Positions 25,375 through 33,294 of a stretch of DNA of 64,000 bases are shown here, in pieces; the first letter of the stretch is position 1; every line of letters begins with the position of its first letter. The notes beneath the pieces are model-generated. The model was not told the DNA's origin. It worked only from the letters and a program-made list of their open reading frames with translations, and did not search any database. Both the position numbers and the translations under genes were made by a program. The stretch is from CALBTQ01 sp036725605 (lineage in GTDB: Bacteria; Lernaellota; Lernaellaia; Lernaellales; Lernaellaceae): assembly GCA_036725605.1 (NCBI GenBank), contig DAIMDW010000014.1:1-64000 (forward strand), written 5' to 3'.

Positions 25375-26122
25375 CGTGAAACAGGTCGATCCGACCAAGG
25401 TCCGTCCCTACGGCGACACGCTCGACGACGGCGCGCTGCAGATGAGTTTCACCCTGCCCCTGCCCCTGACGCCCGAATCGATTGAGGCGGCCAAGCAGAC
25501 CGCCCTGGGGCTGGGCCTGCGCGACGCGTCGGTCGTGCATAGCGAAGACCTGGGCGGCTACAGCTTCTTCATCGTCTACGGCCACACGCGCAAGACGATC
25601 GACATGACGCAGATCAACGTGCCCAAGGTCGAAACCAAGGTCTACTCGCGCGAGCAGATCAACGAGCAAATCCGCACCCGCTTCGGTCGCAAGTTGGTCG
25701 TCGTGGGCGCGTGCATCGGCACCGATGCGCACACCGTGGGCATCGACGCGATCATGAACATGAAGGGTTTCGACGGCCACTACGGCCTGGAGCGTTACGA
25801 GATGATCGAGGCCTTCAACCTCGGTGCGCAGGTGCCGCCGGAAAAATTGCTGCAATTCGCCGTCGACAACAAAGCCGATGCGATTTTGATCAGCCAGGTC
25901 GTCACCGGCCGCGGCTTCCACAAGCAGAACCTGACGCGGATGGTCGAGTTGGTCGAGGCGGCGGGCATCCGGCAACGCACGCTGCTCATTTGCGGCGGGC
26001 CGCGCATCGACCATCGCCTCGCGCTGGAATTGGGCTTCGACGCCGGTTTCGGTCGCGGCACCTACGCCGAGCACGTCGCCGGGTTCATCGTCGAAAAGAT
26101 GAGCGAACGCGAGTTGCGCTGA
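25361..26122 (+). CDS. kamE: Lysine 5,6-aminomutase beta subunit, cobalamin-binding
   Basis: Small subunit of 253 residues. It carries the base-off/His-on cobalamin motif DAHTVG (Asp122, His124, Gly127), followed by Lys135, eleven residues after the His, the spacing of the PLP Schiff-base lysine in the clostridial enzyme. The N-terminal part (to about 100) is the dimerisation domain, and the C-terminal Rossmann-like domain includes ILISQVVTGRG and LICGGPRIDH. Start ATG 25361 lies within kamD. It is the last gene of the lysine cluster: no kal (3-aminobutyryl-CoA ammonia-lyase) or CoA-transferase follows in the window. Confidence 0.95.
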   Translation: MDATNVKQVDPTKVRPYGDTLDDGALQMSFTLPLPLTPESIEAAKQTALGLGLRDASVVHSEDLGGYSFFIVYGHTRKTIDMTQINVPKVETKVYSREQINEQIRTRFGRKLVVVGACIGTDAHTVGIDAIMNMKGFDGHYGLERYEMIEAFNLGAQVPPEKLLQFAVDNKADAILISQVVTGRGFHKQNLTRMVELVEAAGIRQRTLLICGGPRIDHRLALELGFDAGFGRGTYAEHVAGFIVEKMSERELR

Positions 26123-26133
26123 CCATTCTTCGA

Positions 26134-26162
26134 TTGCCGTCGTAAAAATCCGATAATACAAT
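26134..26162 (+). promoter_or_regulatory. Sigma-70-type promoter for the beta-propeller lipoprotein
   Basis: TTGCCG (26134-26139) and TACAAT (26157-26162) are separated by 17 bases. The predicted start near 26169 gives a leader of about 64 bases, so the lipoprotein and hydrolase genes have a transcript separate from the lysine cluster. Confidence 0.6.
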
Positions 26163-26232
26163 CACATGGTCAAGAATCGGGCCATCCCTGCCGATGGGAA
26201 ACATATTGACATAAATCGATTGGATAATTCTC

Positions 26233-28272
26233 ATGCGTTCATTATGGTTGCCGTTGATAATTCTCTTTCTCCTCGTTGCTTCCGCCTGCCAACCTTCTTC
26301 CGATTCGTCGTTTTCTTCCCTTGTCCAGGCGCAGGAAACGCTCGCCGAGCGGGCCGACGCCCGGTCGAATTTTCTCCCGGCGATAGACGATGACGCGGAC
26401 GACGATTACAGCCAGGACGACGATTTCCTCGACGACGACACGGTGCTCCCCGAGCCGCTATGCACCGTCAACGACTGGTGCTGGCACAATCCGCTGCCGC
26501 AGGGGAACATGCTGCGCAAGATCGAGCCGATCAACGATAACGAGGCTTACATCATCGGCTATGGCGGCACGTTTTTTCGCTACAACAACGCGGGCGAATA
26601 TGAAAACATTCCCACCTACACAACAGACCACTTCACCGACCTGGCCGTCATCGACCGGAATGACGTGTACGTCATGTCCGAAACCACCATCTACCACTAC
26701 GATGGGAGCTCATTCGAAGAAATTTTCAGTCAATCGTTGTTCACGTTCCATGATATTTGGGTCTCGCCGACCGGCGCTCTCTACGCGGGGGGCGGACTGC
26801 GGCATTACGACTGGACCTGGTGGGACGAACCGTTTCTGCTCAAGTATGAGCAGGACAAATGGGGTTATGTGGAAATGCCCGACGATTGCTGCCAGATCAA
26901 AGCCATCGTCGGCGACTCGACGAACAACATTTATTATTTCTGCACCGGCAACTGGTACGACACGTACGGGCCCTACGGCGGCGGCTTTTTCCACTTGTAC
27001 CAACTCGTCAACGACGTGCCCGTGGAAATCGAGCAGTACGACACCGAATATTCTCTGGCCGACTCCTGGATTTCGCCTCACGGAATTATATACACGGTCG
27101 GCTATACCGGTTTGTGGCAATACAAAAGCGGGTACGAGCGTCTGAACTTCACTGCCTTTGACGATTTCAGCGCCTATGGCGGACACAGCGCCGGCAACGA
27201 AGACATCTACCTGGCCGGCGGCGACGGCGCCATCCGCAAGCGAATCGACGGCGTCTGGCTCGCCGAGGAAACCGGTGTCGAAGAGCGTCTGTACGACATC
27301 GTCAAGTTTTCTTCGGAAACGTCGCTGGAGCATCTACTGACCGTCGGCAGCTACGGCATCATCATGGAAAACAATTCCGGCATATGGCGCAAACGCCGCC
27401 GGGACCGGCTGCTGGCGCCGGTCAACGCCAGTTACGGCAGTCCACCGATGAAAATATTCGGTTTCGGCCCCGACGATATCTATCTCGGCTTTGAAGAGGG
27501 CGAGGTTTACCACTTCAACGGAACCGAATGGCGCTATGTGTTTCAAGCGTCCGGCGAGATCAGAGGCATCTGGGGCGTCGATTCGTCGGATCTTTTCATC
27601 GCCGATCTTCTGCACGTCTATCACTACGACGGAACCGAATGGGAACTCCAGTTCACCTACCCGTTTGCCACGGCTCGCCTAACCGGTCTTTGGGGTACGT
27701 CCGGCCATAACGTTTATACGGTCTCCAATGACGGAAACGCATATCATTACAATGGCGTTTCTTGGGCAAAGCATGAGGGCATCATGGGCTTCTACGGCTC
27801 GATATCGTATTTCGACATCTGGGGCACCGCCGGCAACAACATCTTTATCGCGGCCAGTGACGGCAACATCGTTCATTGGAACGGATCATGTTGGTCCTTG
27901 ATGGGCATCTTGCCGACCGAATACGACTTCGTCGCCATCTGGGCCACCGACAACAATTACGCCTTCGCCATCGACGAGGAAAACAACATTCTCATGTACA
28001 ATGGCAGAAACTGGCAGCTTGTGTATAACTACCCCTACCATTACTCCCACCAGGAGCTGCATGGCATTTTCGGCACCGGCCCCGACGACGTTTATGTCGT
28101 CGGCAGTGAAGGCGTAATTTTGCATTACAACGGATCGACCTGGCGCGAAGAGTACAGCGGCACGCGCAATGAGTTGCTCAGCGTCTGGGCTTCCCGGGAA
28201 GCCGGCGTTTTCGTTTCCGGCAACGTCCTGACCATTCTGCATAAACCACCAAAATCAAGCTCACAACCATGA
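26233..28272 (+). CDS. Asp-rich beta-propeller lipoprotein
   Basis: Secreted protein of 679 residues with a type II signal peptide (MRSLWLPLIILFLLVASAC; Cys19 as likely lipid site). A spacer rich in Asp (DDDADDDYSQDDD) follows, then a Cys-containing segment (CTVNDWCWHNPLPQGN) and a long repeat region. At least seven blades end in a motif of the form YHYNGxxW: YHFNGTEW, YHYDGTEW, YHYNGVSW, VHWNGSCW, MYNGRNW and LHYNGSTW are visible. This predicts a beta-propeller on the cell surface or in the periplasm; no catalytic residues are recognised. Its stop overlaps the start of the metallo-hydrolase gene as ATGA. Function unknown. Confidence 0.78.
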   Translation: MRSLWLPLIILFLLVASACQPSSDSSFSSLVQAQETLAERADARSNFLPAIDDDADDDYSQDDDFLDDDTVLPEPLCTVNDWCWHNPLPQGNMLRKIEPINDNEAYIIGYGGTFFRYNNAGEYENIPTYTTDHFTDLAVIDRNDVYVMSETTIYHYDGSSFEEIFSQSLFTFHDIWVSPTGALYAGGGLRHYDWTWWDEPFLLKYEQDKWGYVEMPDDCCQIKAIVGDSTNNIYYFCTGNWYDTYGPYGGGFFHLYQLVNDVPVEIEQYDTEYSLADSWISPHGIIYTVGYTGLWQYKSGYERLNFTAFDDFSAYGGHSAGNEDIYLAGGDGAIRKRIDGVWLAEETGVEERLYDIVKFSSETSLEHLLTVGSYGIIMENNSGIWRKRRRDRLLAPVNASYGSPPMKIFGFGPDDIYLGFEEGEVYHFNGTEWRYVFQASGEIRGIWGVDSSDLFIADLLHVYHYDGTEWELQFTYPFATARLTGLWGTSGHNVYTVSNDGNAYHYNGVSWAKHEGIMGFYGSISYFDIWGTAGNNIFIAASDGNIVHWNGSCWSLMGILPTEYDFVAIWATDNNYAFAIDEENNILMYNGRNWQLVYNYPYHYSHQELHGIFGTGPDDVYVVGSEGVILHYNGSTWREEYSGTRNELLSVWASREAGVFVSGNVLTILHKPPKSSSQP

Positions 28273-29072
28273 TTGAGATTCATCAATTCGGGCCGGTCAC
28301 GCAATTTCGCCTGAGTCACGAAATTAACGGCACGGCCGTGTATTGGGTTGCCTCCTACCTGGTCGACGGTCTGCTGATCGACGCCGGCTGTCGCTTCACC
28401 TGCCGGGAATTTCTGACGACATTGGACGACTTTGAAATCGCCCAGGTGGTCAACACCCACTGGCATGAGGATCATGTCGGCGCCGACAAGTTGCTGCACG
28501 AAACGCGCGGTGTGCCCGTGTATGCCCACGCCGATTCCCTGCCGCGCATCGCGGCGAAACAGGCGCTGTATCCGTATCAGGAATTGGTGTGGGGGTATCC
28601 GGATTTGTTCACGCCGCTGCCTTTGGGCGACGAGGTCGTCACGCCGAATTATCGATTCGAGGTTGTGGAAACGCCGGGGCACAGCGCCGGTCACGTGGCG
28701 TTGTTCGAGCCGCGCGAGGGATGGTTGTTTTCCGGCGACATCTTCGCGCGCGTCGAGCAGAAGGTGCTGCGCGCCGACGAAAACGCGCCGCAGCTCATCG
28801 AGACGCTCAACCGTCTCGCCGCGTTGCCGGGTGATTCCCTGACGCTGTTCACTTCGGTGGGGAAAGTGGTGGACGACGGTCGCGCCTCGTTGCGCCGCGC
28901 CGCCGAGTACCTGCAAACATTGGCCGACATCATCAAGCCGCGCCTCGACGAGGGGAAAACGATCGACGAAATCGTCGAGCTGATCTTCGGCGGCGAACAC
29001 CCCTTCGCGGCGATCACCGACGGTCACTACTCGTCGACCAACCTCGTCCGTTCGCTGGCCGGACTCGCCTAA
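28269..29072 (+). CDS. Metallo-beta-lactamase-fold hydrolase
   Basis: Cytosolic-looking MBL-fold enzyme of 267 residues without a signal peptide. The binuclear metal site is complete: THWHEDH (His64, His66, Asp68, His69), a later His in TPGHSAGH, and Asp in LFSGDIF. After the core a helical C-terminal segment contains DEGKTIDEIVELIFG, common in glyoxalase II-like and RNase BN-like members. The substrate could be a thioester, a lactone or a phosphodiester; nothing in the sequence decides. Translation is coupled to the propeller lipoprotein by an ATGA overlap, and the 3' end overlaps the convergent aminotransferase gene by four bases. Confidence 0.88.
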   Translation: MIEIHQFGPVTQFRLSHEINGTAVYWVASYLVDGLLIDAGCRFTCREFLTTLDDFEIAQVVNTHWHEDHVGADKLLHETRGVPVYAHADSLPRIAAKQALYPYQELVWGYPDLFTPLPLGDEVVTPNYRFEVVETPGHSAGHVALFEPREGWLFSGDIFARVEQKVLRADENAPQLIETLNRLAALPGDSLTLFTSVGKVVDDGRASLRRAAEYLQTLADIIKPRLDEGKTIDEIVELIFGGEHPFAAITDGHYSSTNLVRSLAGLA

Positions 29073-30310
29073 GCGATTTCCCGGCGGACGATCTTCAGCG
29101 CATCCTCGATAGCCTGCGCCGCCTGCTGCAAGTCGGCGTCGGTGTGCCGCGCCATGATGTAGCCGTGATGATACGGTTGCAGGAACACGCCGCGGCGAAT
29201 GACCTCGGTGTAGAAGCGCACGCGCCGCTGCTTGTATTTCTTGTCCTCGTCGGCCGGGAAGGTGATGAACGGCATCGGCGGAATGCCCGACAGTTCGGCC
29301 GGCACGCCGCTACGCGCGATGATTTCCTCGACGTCGGCCAACCACGCTTCGCCGCGCTCCCACAGTTTGTCCAGCGCCCGCTCGCGTTCGAGAATCTCGA
29401 TCGTCTTGAGCGCCGCGGCCATCTCCAGCGAGTTGGGGAAAAAGGTGCTGGAGATGAACACCTTGCCTTCGACCACGTCCATGAACTCGTGCTTGCCGAC
29501 CACCGCGCTGATCGGATACCCGTTGGCCATCGCCTTGCCGATCGTCGCCAGGTCGGGCGTGACGCCGTAACGCGCCATCGCGCCGCCCAGCGCCACGCGA
29601 AAGCCGCTGCGGATTTCGTCGAAGACCAGCACCGCGCCCAACTGCGTCGCGCGCTCGCGTATGCCGGCCAAAAATCCCGGCGCCGGCGCCTGCACCGGAT
29701 GCCCCAGCGGATGCCCCACCGGCGTGACGATGATCGCCGCAACGTCGTCTTTGTGCTGCGCGATCAGCGCGTCCAGGCCGTCCAGATCGTTGTAGTGAAA
29801 CTCGTGCGTGTCTTCCCACAGCTTGGCCGGCACGCCGCCTTTGACCTCGACGCACCAGTCGTGCCAGCCGTGATAGCCGCAACGCAGAATCTTCAGCTTG
29901 CCGGTGTAGCCGCGCGCGATGCGGATCGCCGCGGTCGTCGCATCCGAACCGGTTTTGACCATCACGACTTTTTCCGCGCAGGGAATCAGCGCGCACAGCT
30001 TGGTCGCCAGCTCGTTCTGCAACGGCTGAGCGAGGTTCATGCAAAAGCCCTTTTCCATCTGCGCGACCACCGCGTCGTCGATTTCTTTCTCGCGATGGCC
30101 CAGGATGATCGGCCCGTAAGCGGCGAGCATGTCCACGTACTCGTTGCCGTCCACATCCCAGCACCGGCTGCCGATCGCGCGGTCGAGGAAAATCGGATAT
30201 TCGCCGGGCACGAAGTTATACGGCCGGCGGATGCCCAGGATGCCGCCGGGAACCAGTTGGCGCGCCTGGGCGTACAGTTCTTCGCTACGGGTCAAGGTCA
30301 GCTTGTCCAT
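29069..30310 (-). CDS. Class III PLP-dependent aminotransferase (GSA-aminotransferase-like)
   Basis: A 413-residue fold-type I class III aminotransferase. It shows the phosphate/cofactor segment KTGSDATTAAIRIARGYTG, CGYHGWHDW stacking on PLP, VFDEIRSGFR with the cofactor Asp, and Lys in IGKAMANGYP for the Schiff base. STFFPNSLEMAAALKTIEI is typical of the glutamate-1-semialdehyde aminomutase branch, but the N-terminus and the GKAMANG motif differ from HemL, so an omega- or beta-amino acid substrate is equally likely. ATG 30310 has GGAGG upstream. It is the last gene of a minus-strand run that begins with alr; a role with 3-aminobutyrate-type intermediates is speculation. Confidence 0.82.
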   Translation of the reverse strand: MDKLTLTRSEELYAQARQLVPGGILGIRRPYNFVPGEYPIFLDRAIGSRCWDVDGNEYVDMLAAYGPIILGHREKEIDDAVVAQMEKGFCMNLAQPLQNELATKLCALIPCAEKVVMVKTGSDATTAAIRIARGYTGKLKILRCGYHGWHDWCVEVKGGVPAKLWEDTHEFHYNDLDGLDALIAQHKDDVAAIIVTPVGHPLGHPVQAPAPGFLAGIRERATQLGAVLVFDEIRSGFRVALGGAMARYGVTPDLATIGKAMANGYPISAVVGKHEFMDVVEGKVFISSTFFPNSLEMAAALKTIEILERERALDKLWERGEAWLADVEEIIARSGVPAELSGIPPMPFITFPADEDKKYKQRRVRFYTEVIRRGVFLQPYHHGYIMARHTDADLQQAAQAIEDALKIVRREIA

Positions 30311-30344
30311 CGGTGAGCCTCCGCGGGATTCGACGCGGGCCGCG

Positions 30345-31277
30345 TCAATCCTTGATTTTCAGTTTTAACGCGCCGGGGCAGATGGTGAAGGTCACCGGCA
30401 GCTTGCCGGGCTGTTCGCCGTCGACGTCCAGCAACACGCGTTCGTCCGACAGCGCCACCACCTTCTTGGCGCGGTATTGTTCCACCTTGTCGAAATGCAT
30501 GTGCGCGGCCTGATAGATCTTGGGCATCTTCATCAGCGATTCGACCTTGCCCAGATCGCCGATGATGATCACGTCGAACAGACCGTCGGAAAGATTCGCG
30601 TGCGGCGCGATGTGCATGCCGCCGCCGAAGAACTGTCCGTTGGCCACGGCCACGGCGAAAATTTTCCGCTCGCCCAGGTCGCGCTCGTCGTCGAGGATCA
30701 ACCGTACGCGCTTGTTGCGGTACGAAATCATCGCCCCCAGGCTGGCCCAGGCGAAGCTGGCGAAGCCGCCCAGCGCCTTGGACGTGTTGTTGACGCGCTC
30801 GTCGACCTCGCCGCCGATGCCCAACGAGGTGATGTTGCCGAAAAAGCGCACGACCTTGCGGTCCCGATGATCGGTCATCTCCATGCGCCCCACATCGATG
30901 CGCGTGGTTTTCTCGCCCGGCAGCCAGTCCACCGCCTCGCGAAAATCCTTGGGGATCAGCGCCGTCTTGCGAAAATCGCCGCCGGTGCCCATGCAGATCA
31001 ATCCGTAGGCCAGCTCCGGATTGACCGGCGTGCCGTCGTCGTTCATCAGGCCGTTGATCATTTCGTTGTTCGTGCCGTCGCCGCCGACGCAGATCAGCAA
31101 TTCGTACCCCTGCTCCGCTCCTTTGCGCGCCAGTTCCATGCCGTGGCCCACGCGCTCGGTCCACCACGTGTCGAAGGAGCCGATTTTCCGTTTCACCGCG
31201 CTTTCGATGACCGGCCAGATTTTCCGCGTGTTGCCGTTCGCGCTGTTGGGATTGACGATGATCAATGATTTGCCCAT
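30345..31277 (-). CDS. Diacylglycerol/sphingosine kinase-like lipid kinase (YegS/DgkB family)
   Basis: Cytoplasmic lipid kinase of 310 residues that probably phosphorylates diacylglycerol or a related lipid. The N-terminal catalytic domain has IIVNPNSANGNT, the nucleotide motif VGGDGTNNE (64-72) and a GTGGDFRK segment. The C-terminal beta-sandwich includes VANGQFFGGGMHIAP and a conserved DGLFDVIII. The end (PVTFTICPGALKLKIK) matches the family. ATG 31277 has AGGGGAAAG upstream. It lies ten bases after mlaE, and both products act on membrane lipids, so they may work together in phospholipid turnover. Confidence 0.88.
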   Translation of the reverse strand: MGKSLIIVNPNSANGNTRKIWPVIESAVKRKIGSFDTWWTERVGHGMELARKGAEQGYELLICVGGDGTNNEMINGLMNDDGTPVNPELAYGLICMGTGGDFRKTALIPKDFREAVDWLPGEKTTRIDVGRMEMTDHRDRKVVRFFGNITSLGIGGEVDERVNNTSKALGGFASFAWASLGAMISYRNKRVRLILDDERDLGERKIFAVAVANGQFFGGGMHIAPHANLSDGLFDVIIIGDLGKVESLMKMPKIYQAAHMHFDKVEQYRAKKVVALSDERVLLDVDGEQPGKLPVTFTICPGALKLKIKD

Positions 31278-31287
31278 GAACTTTCCC

Positions 31288-32061
31288 CTAGAACATCAGA
31301 GCGGTTAAGAAGTAATTGGCCACCATCACCGTCACCGAACTCAAGACCACGCTTTGCGTCGTCGCCTTGCCCACGCCCTCCGCGCCGCGCGTGGTGTAGT
31401 AGCCCTGGTAACAACCGATCACCGCCATGATCAGACCGAAAACGGCGGCCTTGAGAATGCCGATGTAAAAGTCGTCGAAGTCCACGTAGTAAATCACTTC
31501 GTCGATAAACTCGATGCTGGGCACGTTGAGCAGCTTGGTCGTCACGCCCCACGAGCCCAACGCGCCGATCGCCTCGAAGACCGTGGTCAGCATCGGCATC
31601 ATGATCACCGAAGCCAGCACCCGCGGCACGATCAGGTAATGCACCGGATTGACCGCCAGCACCTCGAGCGCGTCGATCTGCTCGGTCACGCGCATCGTGC
31701 CGATCTCCGCGGCCATGCTCGAGCCCACGCGCCCGATGACCATCAGCGCGGTGAGCACCGGCCCCAGCTCGCGCGTGAGCGCCAGCATGACCGTCGGGCC
31801 GACCATCGAGTTGGCTTCGAACAGGCTGAACGCATAGGAGCTTTGCAGCGAAAAAACCGCGCCGGTGAAAAAACCGGTCAGCAAGACGATGAACGCCGAC
31901 TCCACCCCGACAAAGTTAAATTGATACATCAACAGGCGCAGACGGAAAGGACGACGCGGCAGCCAGACGAACATCCGGCCCATGATGGTCATCACCCGGC
32001 CGACTTCCTCGGCGAAATCCAGCAGGCCGTTGCCGATGCGTTCGAAGGGGCGAAGCAGCAC
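31288..32061 (-). CDS. mlaE: MlaE-type phospholipid ABC transporter permease
   Basis: Inner-membrane permease of 257 residues of the MlaE family, which moves phospholipids between membranes with the ATPase MlaF and the MCE protein MlaD. Five or six hydrophobic helices are visible, with the family signature LTRELGPVLTALMVIGRVGSSMAAEIGTM split by Gly and Arg. RVTEQIDALEVLAVNP and GAEGVGKATTQSVVLS are also diagnostic. It starts at GTG 32061, one base after the alr stop, with AAGGGGGA before it. No mlaF or mlaD gene is adjacent, so its ATPase and substrate-binding partner must be elsewhere. Confidence 0.92.
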   Translation of the reverse strand: MLLRPFERIGNGLLDFAEEVGRVMTIMGRMFVWLPRRPFRLRLLMYQFNFVGVESAFIVLLTGFFTGAVFSLQSSYAFSLFEANSMVGPTVMLALTRELGPVLTALMVIGRVGSSMAAEIGTMRVTEQIDALEVLAVNPVHYLIVPRVLASVIMMPMLTTVFEAIGALGSWGVTTKLLNVPSIEFIDEVIYYVDFDDFYIGILKAAVFGLIMAVIGCYQGYYTTRGAEGVGKATTQSVVLSSVTVMVANYFLTALMF

Positions 32062-32062
32062 G

Positions 32063-33193
32063 CTAGTCCCCCTTCTTCGTGTAAATGCGGCTGACGCGAC
32101 GGTTGATGTTGCAGAAAATTTCGTAGGAGATCGTGCCGCAGATTTCCGCGACCTCCTCGGCGGTGATCCGCTCGTCGCCCTGCTCGCCGATGAACACCAC
32201 CTCGTCGCCGATCGCCGCGCCCGGAATGTCGGTGACGTCGAGCATCGTCATGTCCATGCACACCACGCCCACGATCGGCGCGCGTTTGCCGTGCACCAGC
32301 GCGTGGCCGCGATTGCTCAACTGCCGGTTCAGCCCGTCGGCGTAGCCCACCGGCAAGGTGGCGATGACGCTCTCGCGCTGCGTGACGAACGTGCCGCCGT
32401 AGCTGACCGGCGTGCCGGCCGGCGCCCGCTTGAGGTGGAAAATTTCCGTCGTGAACCGGAAGACCGGCTTGAGGTTGAGGATGTTCTCGAAGCCCGGCCC
32501 CGGATACGAGCCGTAGAGCAAAATGCCCGGCCGCACCAGGTTGAACGGCGGCTTGGGCGCGCCCAGCACGGCCGAGGAATTGGCCAGGTGCTTGATCGGC
32601 GGATCGACCCCCAACGCGGCCAGCTCGTCCAGCAGCGCGCGGAAGCTGGCCAACTGGTCCCAATAGTCGCTGCCCAGATCGGGGCTGACCGTGGCGAAGT
32701 GGCTGATCAATCCCTGGATGTTCAACGACTCTTCGCGCGCCAGCCGCGCGATCGCCGCCGCCGCTTCCTTCACCGGCAGACCGATGCGGGTCATGCCCGT
32801 GTCGATCTTCACGTGCACGTTGAAGGTGAGTTTCAATTCGGCCGCTTCGCGCGCCAGTTCCAACCCGTTTTCCAGGCTGATGATCACCGGCGTCAGGCCG
32901 TATTTATAGGCCTTGAGCGCCTCGCCGTGGTAGATGCCGCCCAGAATGTAGATCGGCCGCGTGATGCCGCCCTCGCGCAGCAAAATGCCTTCCTCGGCGA
33001 AGGCCACGCCGAAGCTGTCGGCGCCCAGTCGTTCCAGGTTGGTCGCCACCGGCACGCCGCCGTGCCCGTAGGCGTCGGCCTTGACCACGGCCATGATGCC
33101 GATGTCCGCGCCCAGGCGCCGGCGCAGGGTCAGGAAATTGTGCTCGAGCGCATCCAGATCGATCCAGGCGAATGTCGGTCGGTTGGTATACAT
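32063..33193 (-). CDS. alr: Alanine racemase
   Basis: PLP-dependent fold-type III racemase of 376 residues that makes D-alanine for peptidoglycan. The N-terminal TIM barrel has AVVKADAYGHG with PLP Lys38, KIDTGMTRIG and LVRPGILLYG. The C-terminal beta domain has the second catalytic base in VSYGGTF (Tyr) and VCMDMTMLD. Start ATG 33193 lacks a clear ribosome-binding site, and a -10 element lies eight bases upstream, so the message may be leaderless. It is first in a minus-strand run with mlaE and the lipid kinase. Confidence 0.95.
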   Translation of the reverse strand: MYTNRPTFAWIDLDALEHNFLTLRRRLGADIGIMAVVKADAYGHGGVPVATNLERLGADSFGVAFAEEGILLREGGITRPIYILGGIYHGEALKAYKYGLTPVIISLENGLELAREAAELKLTFNVHVKIDTGMTRIGLPVKEAAAAIARLAREESLNIQGLISHFATVSPDLGSDYWDQLASFRALLDELAALGVDPPIKHLANSSAVLGAPKPPFNLVRPGILLYGSYPGPGFENILNLKPVFRFTTEIFHLKRAPAGTPVSYGGTFVTQRESVIATLPVGYADGLNRQLSNRGHALVHGKRAPIVGVVCMDMTMLDVTDIPGAAIGDEVVFIGEQGDERITAEEVAEICGTISYEIFCNINRRVSRIYTKKGD

Positions 33194-33201
33194 CGCTGCG
33201 A

Positions 33202-33229
33202 TTTATAACCTATTTATGCGGTGTTGTAA
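33202..33229 (-). promoter_or_regulatory. Candidate promoter of alr, giving a near-leaderless mRNA
   Basis: On the minus strand TTACAA (33229-33224) and TATAAA (33207-33202) are spaced by 16 bases. The -10 ends eight bases before the alr ATG, which has no Shine-Dalgarno sequence. The -35 is weak, so the call rests mainly on the -10 and position. Confidence 0.4.
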
Positions 33230-33294
33230 CCTGGGCTTTTGCCCGCTGTAATAATCGTACTTTCTGCGACCGCGCGCGGCCGAAAAAGTTGCGC

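Noticed and set aside
26166..26393. Small 75-codon plus-strand frame before the propeller lipoprotein
   Set aside because: It overlaps the signal-peptide-encoding frame, lacks a ribosome-binding site and begins at the predicted transcription start.
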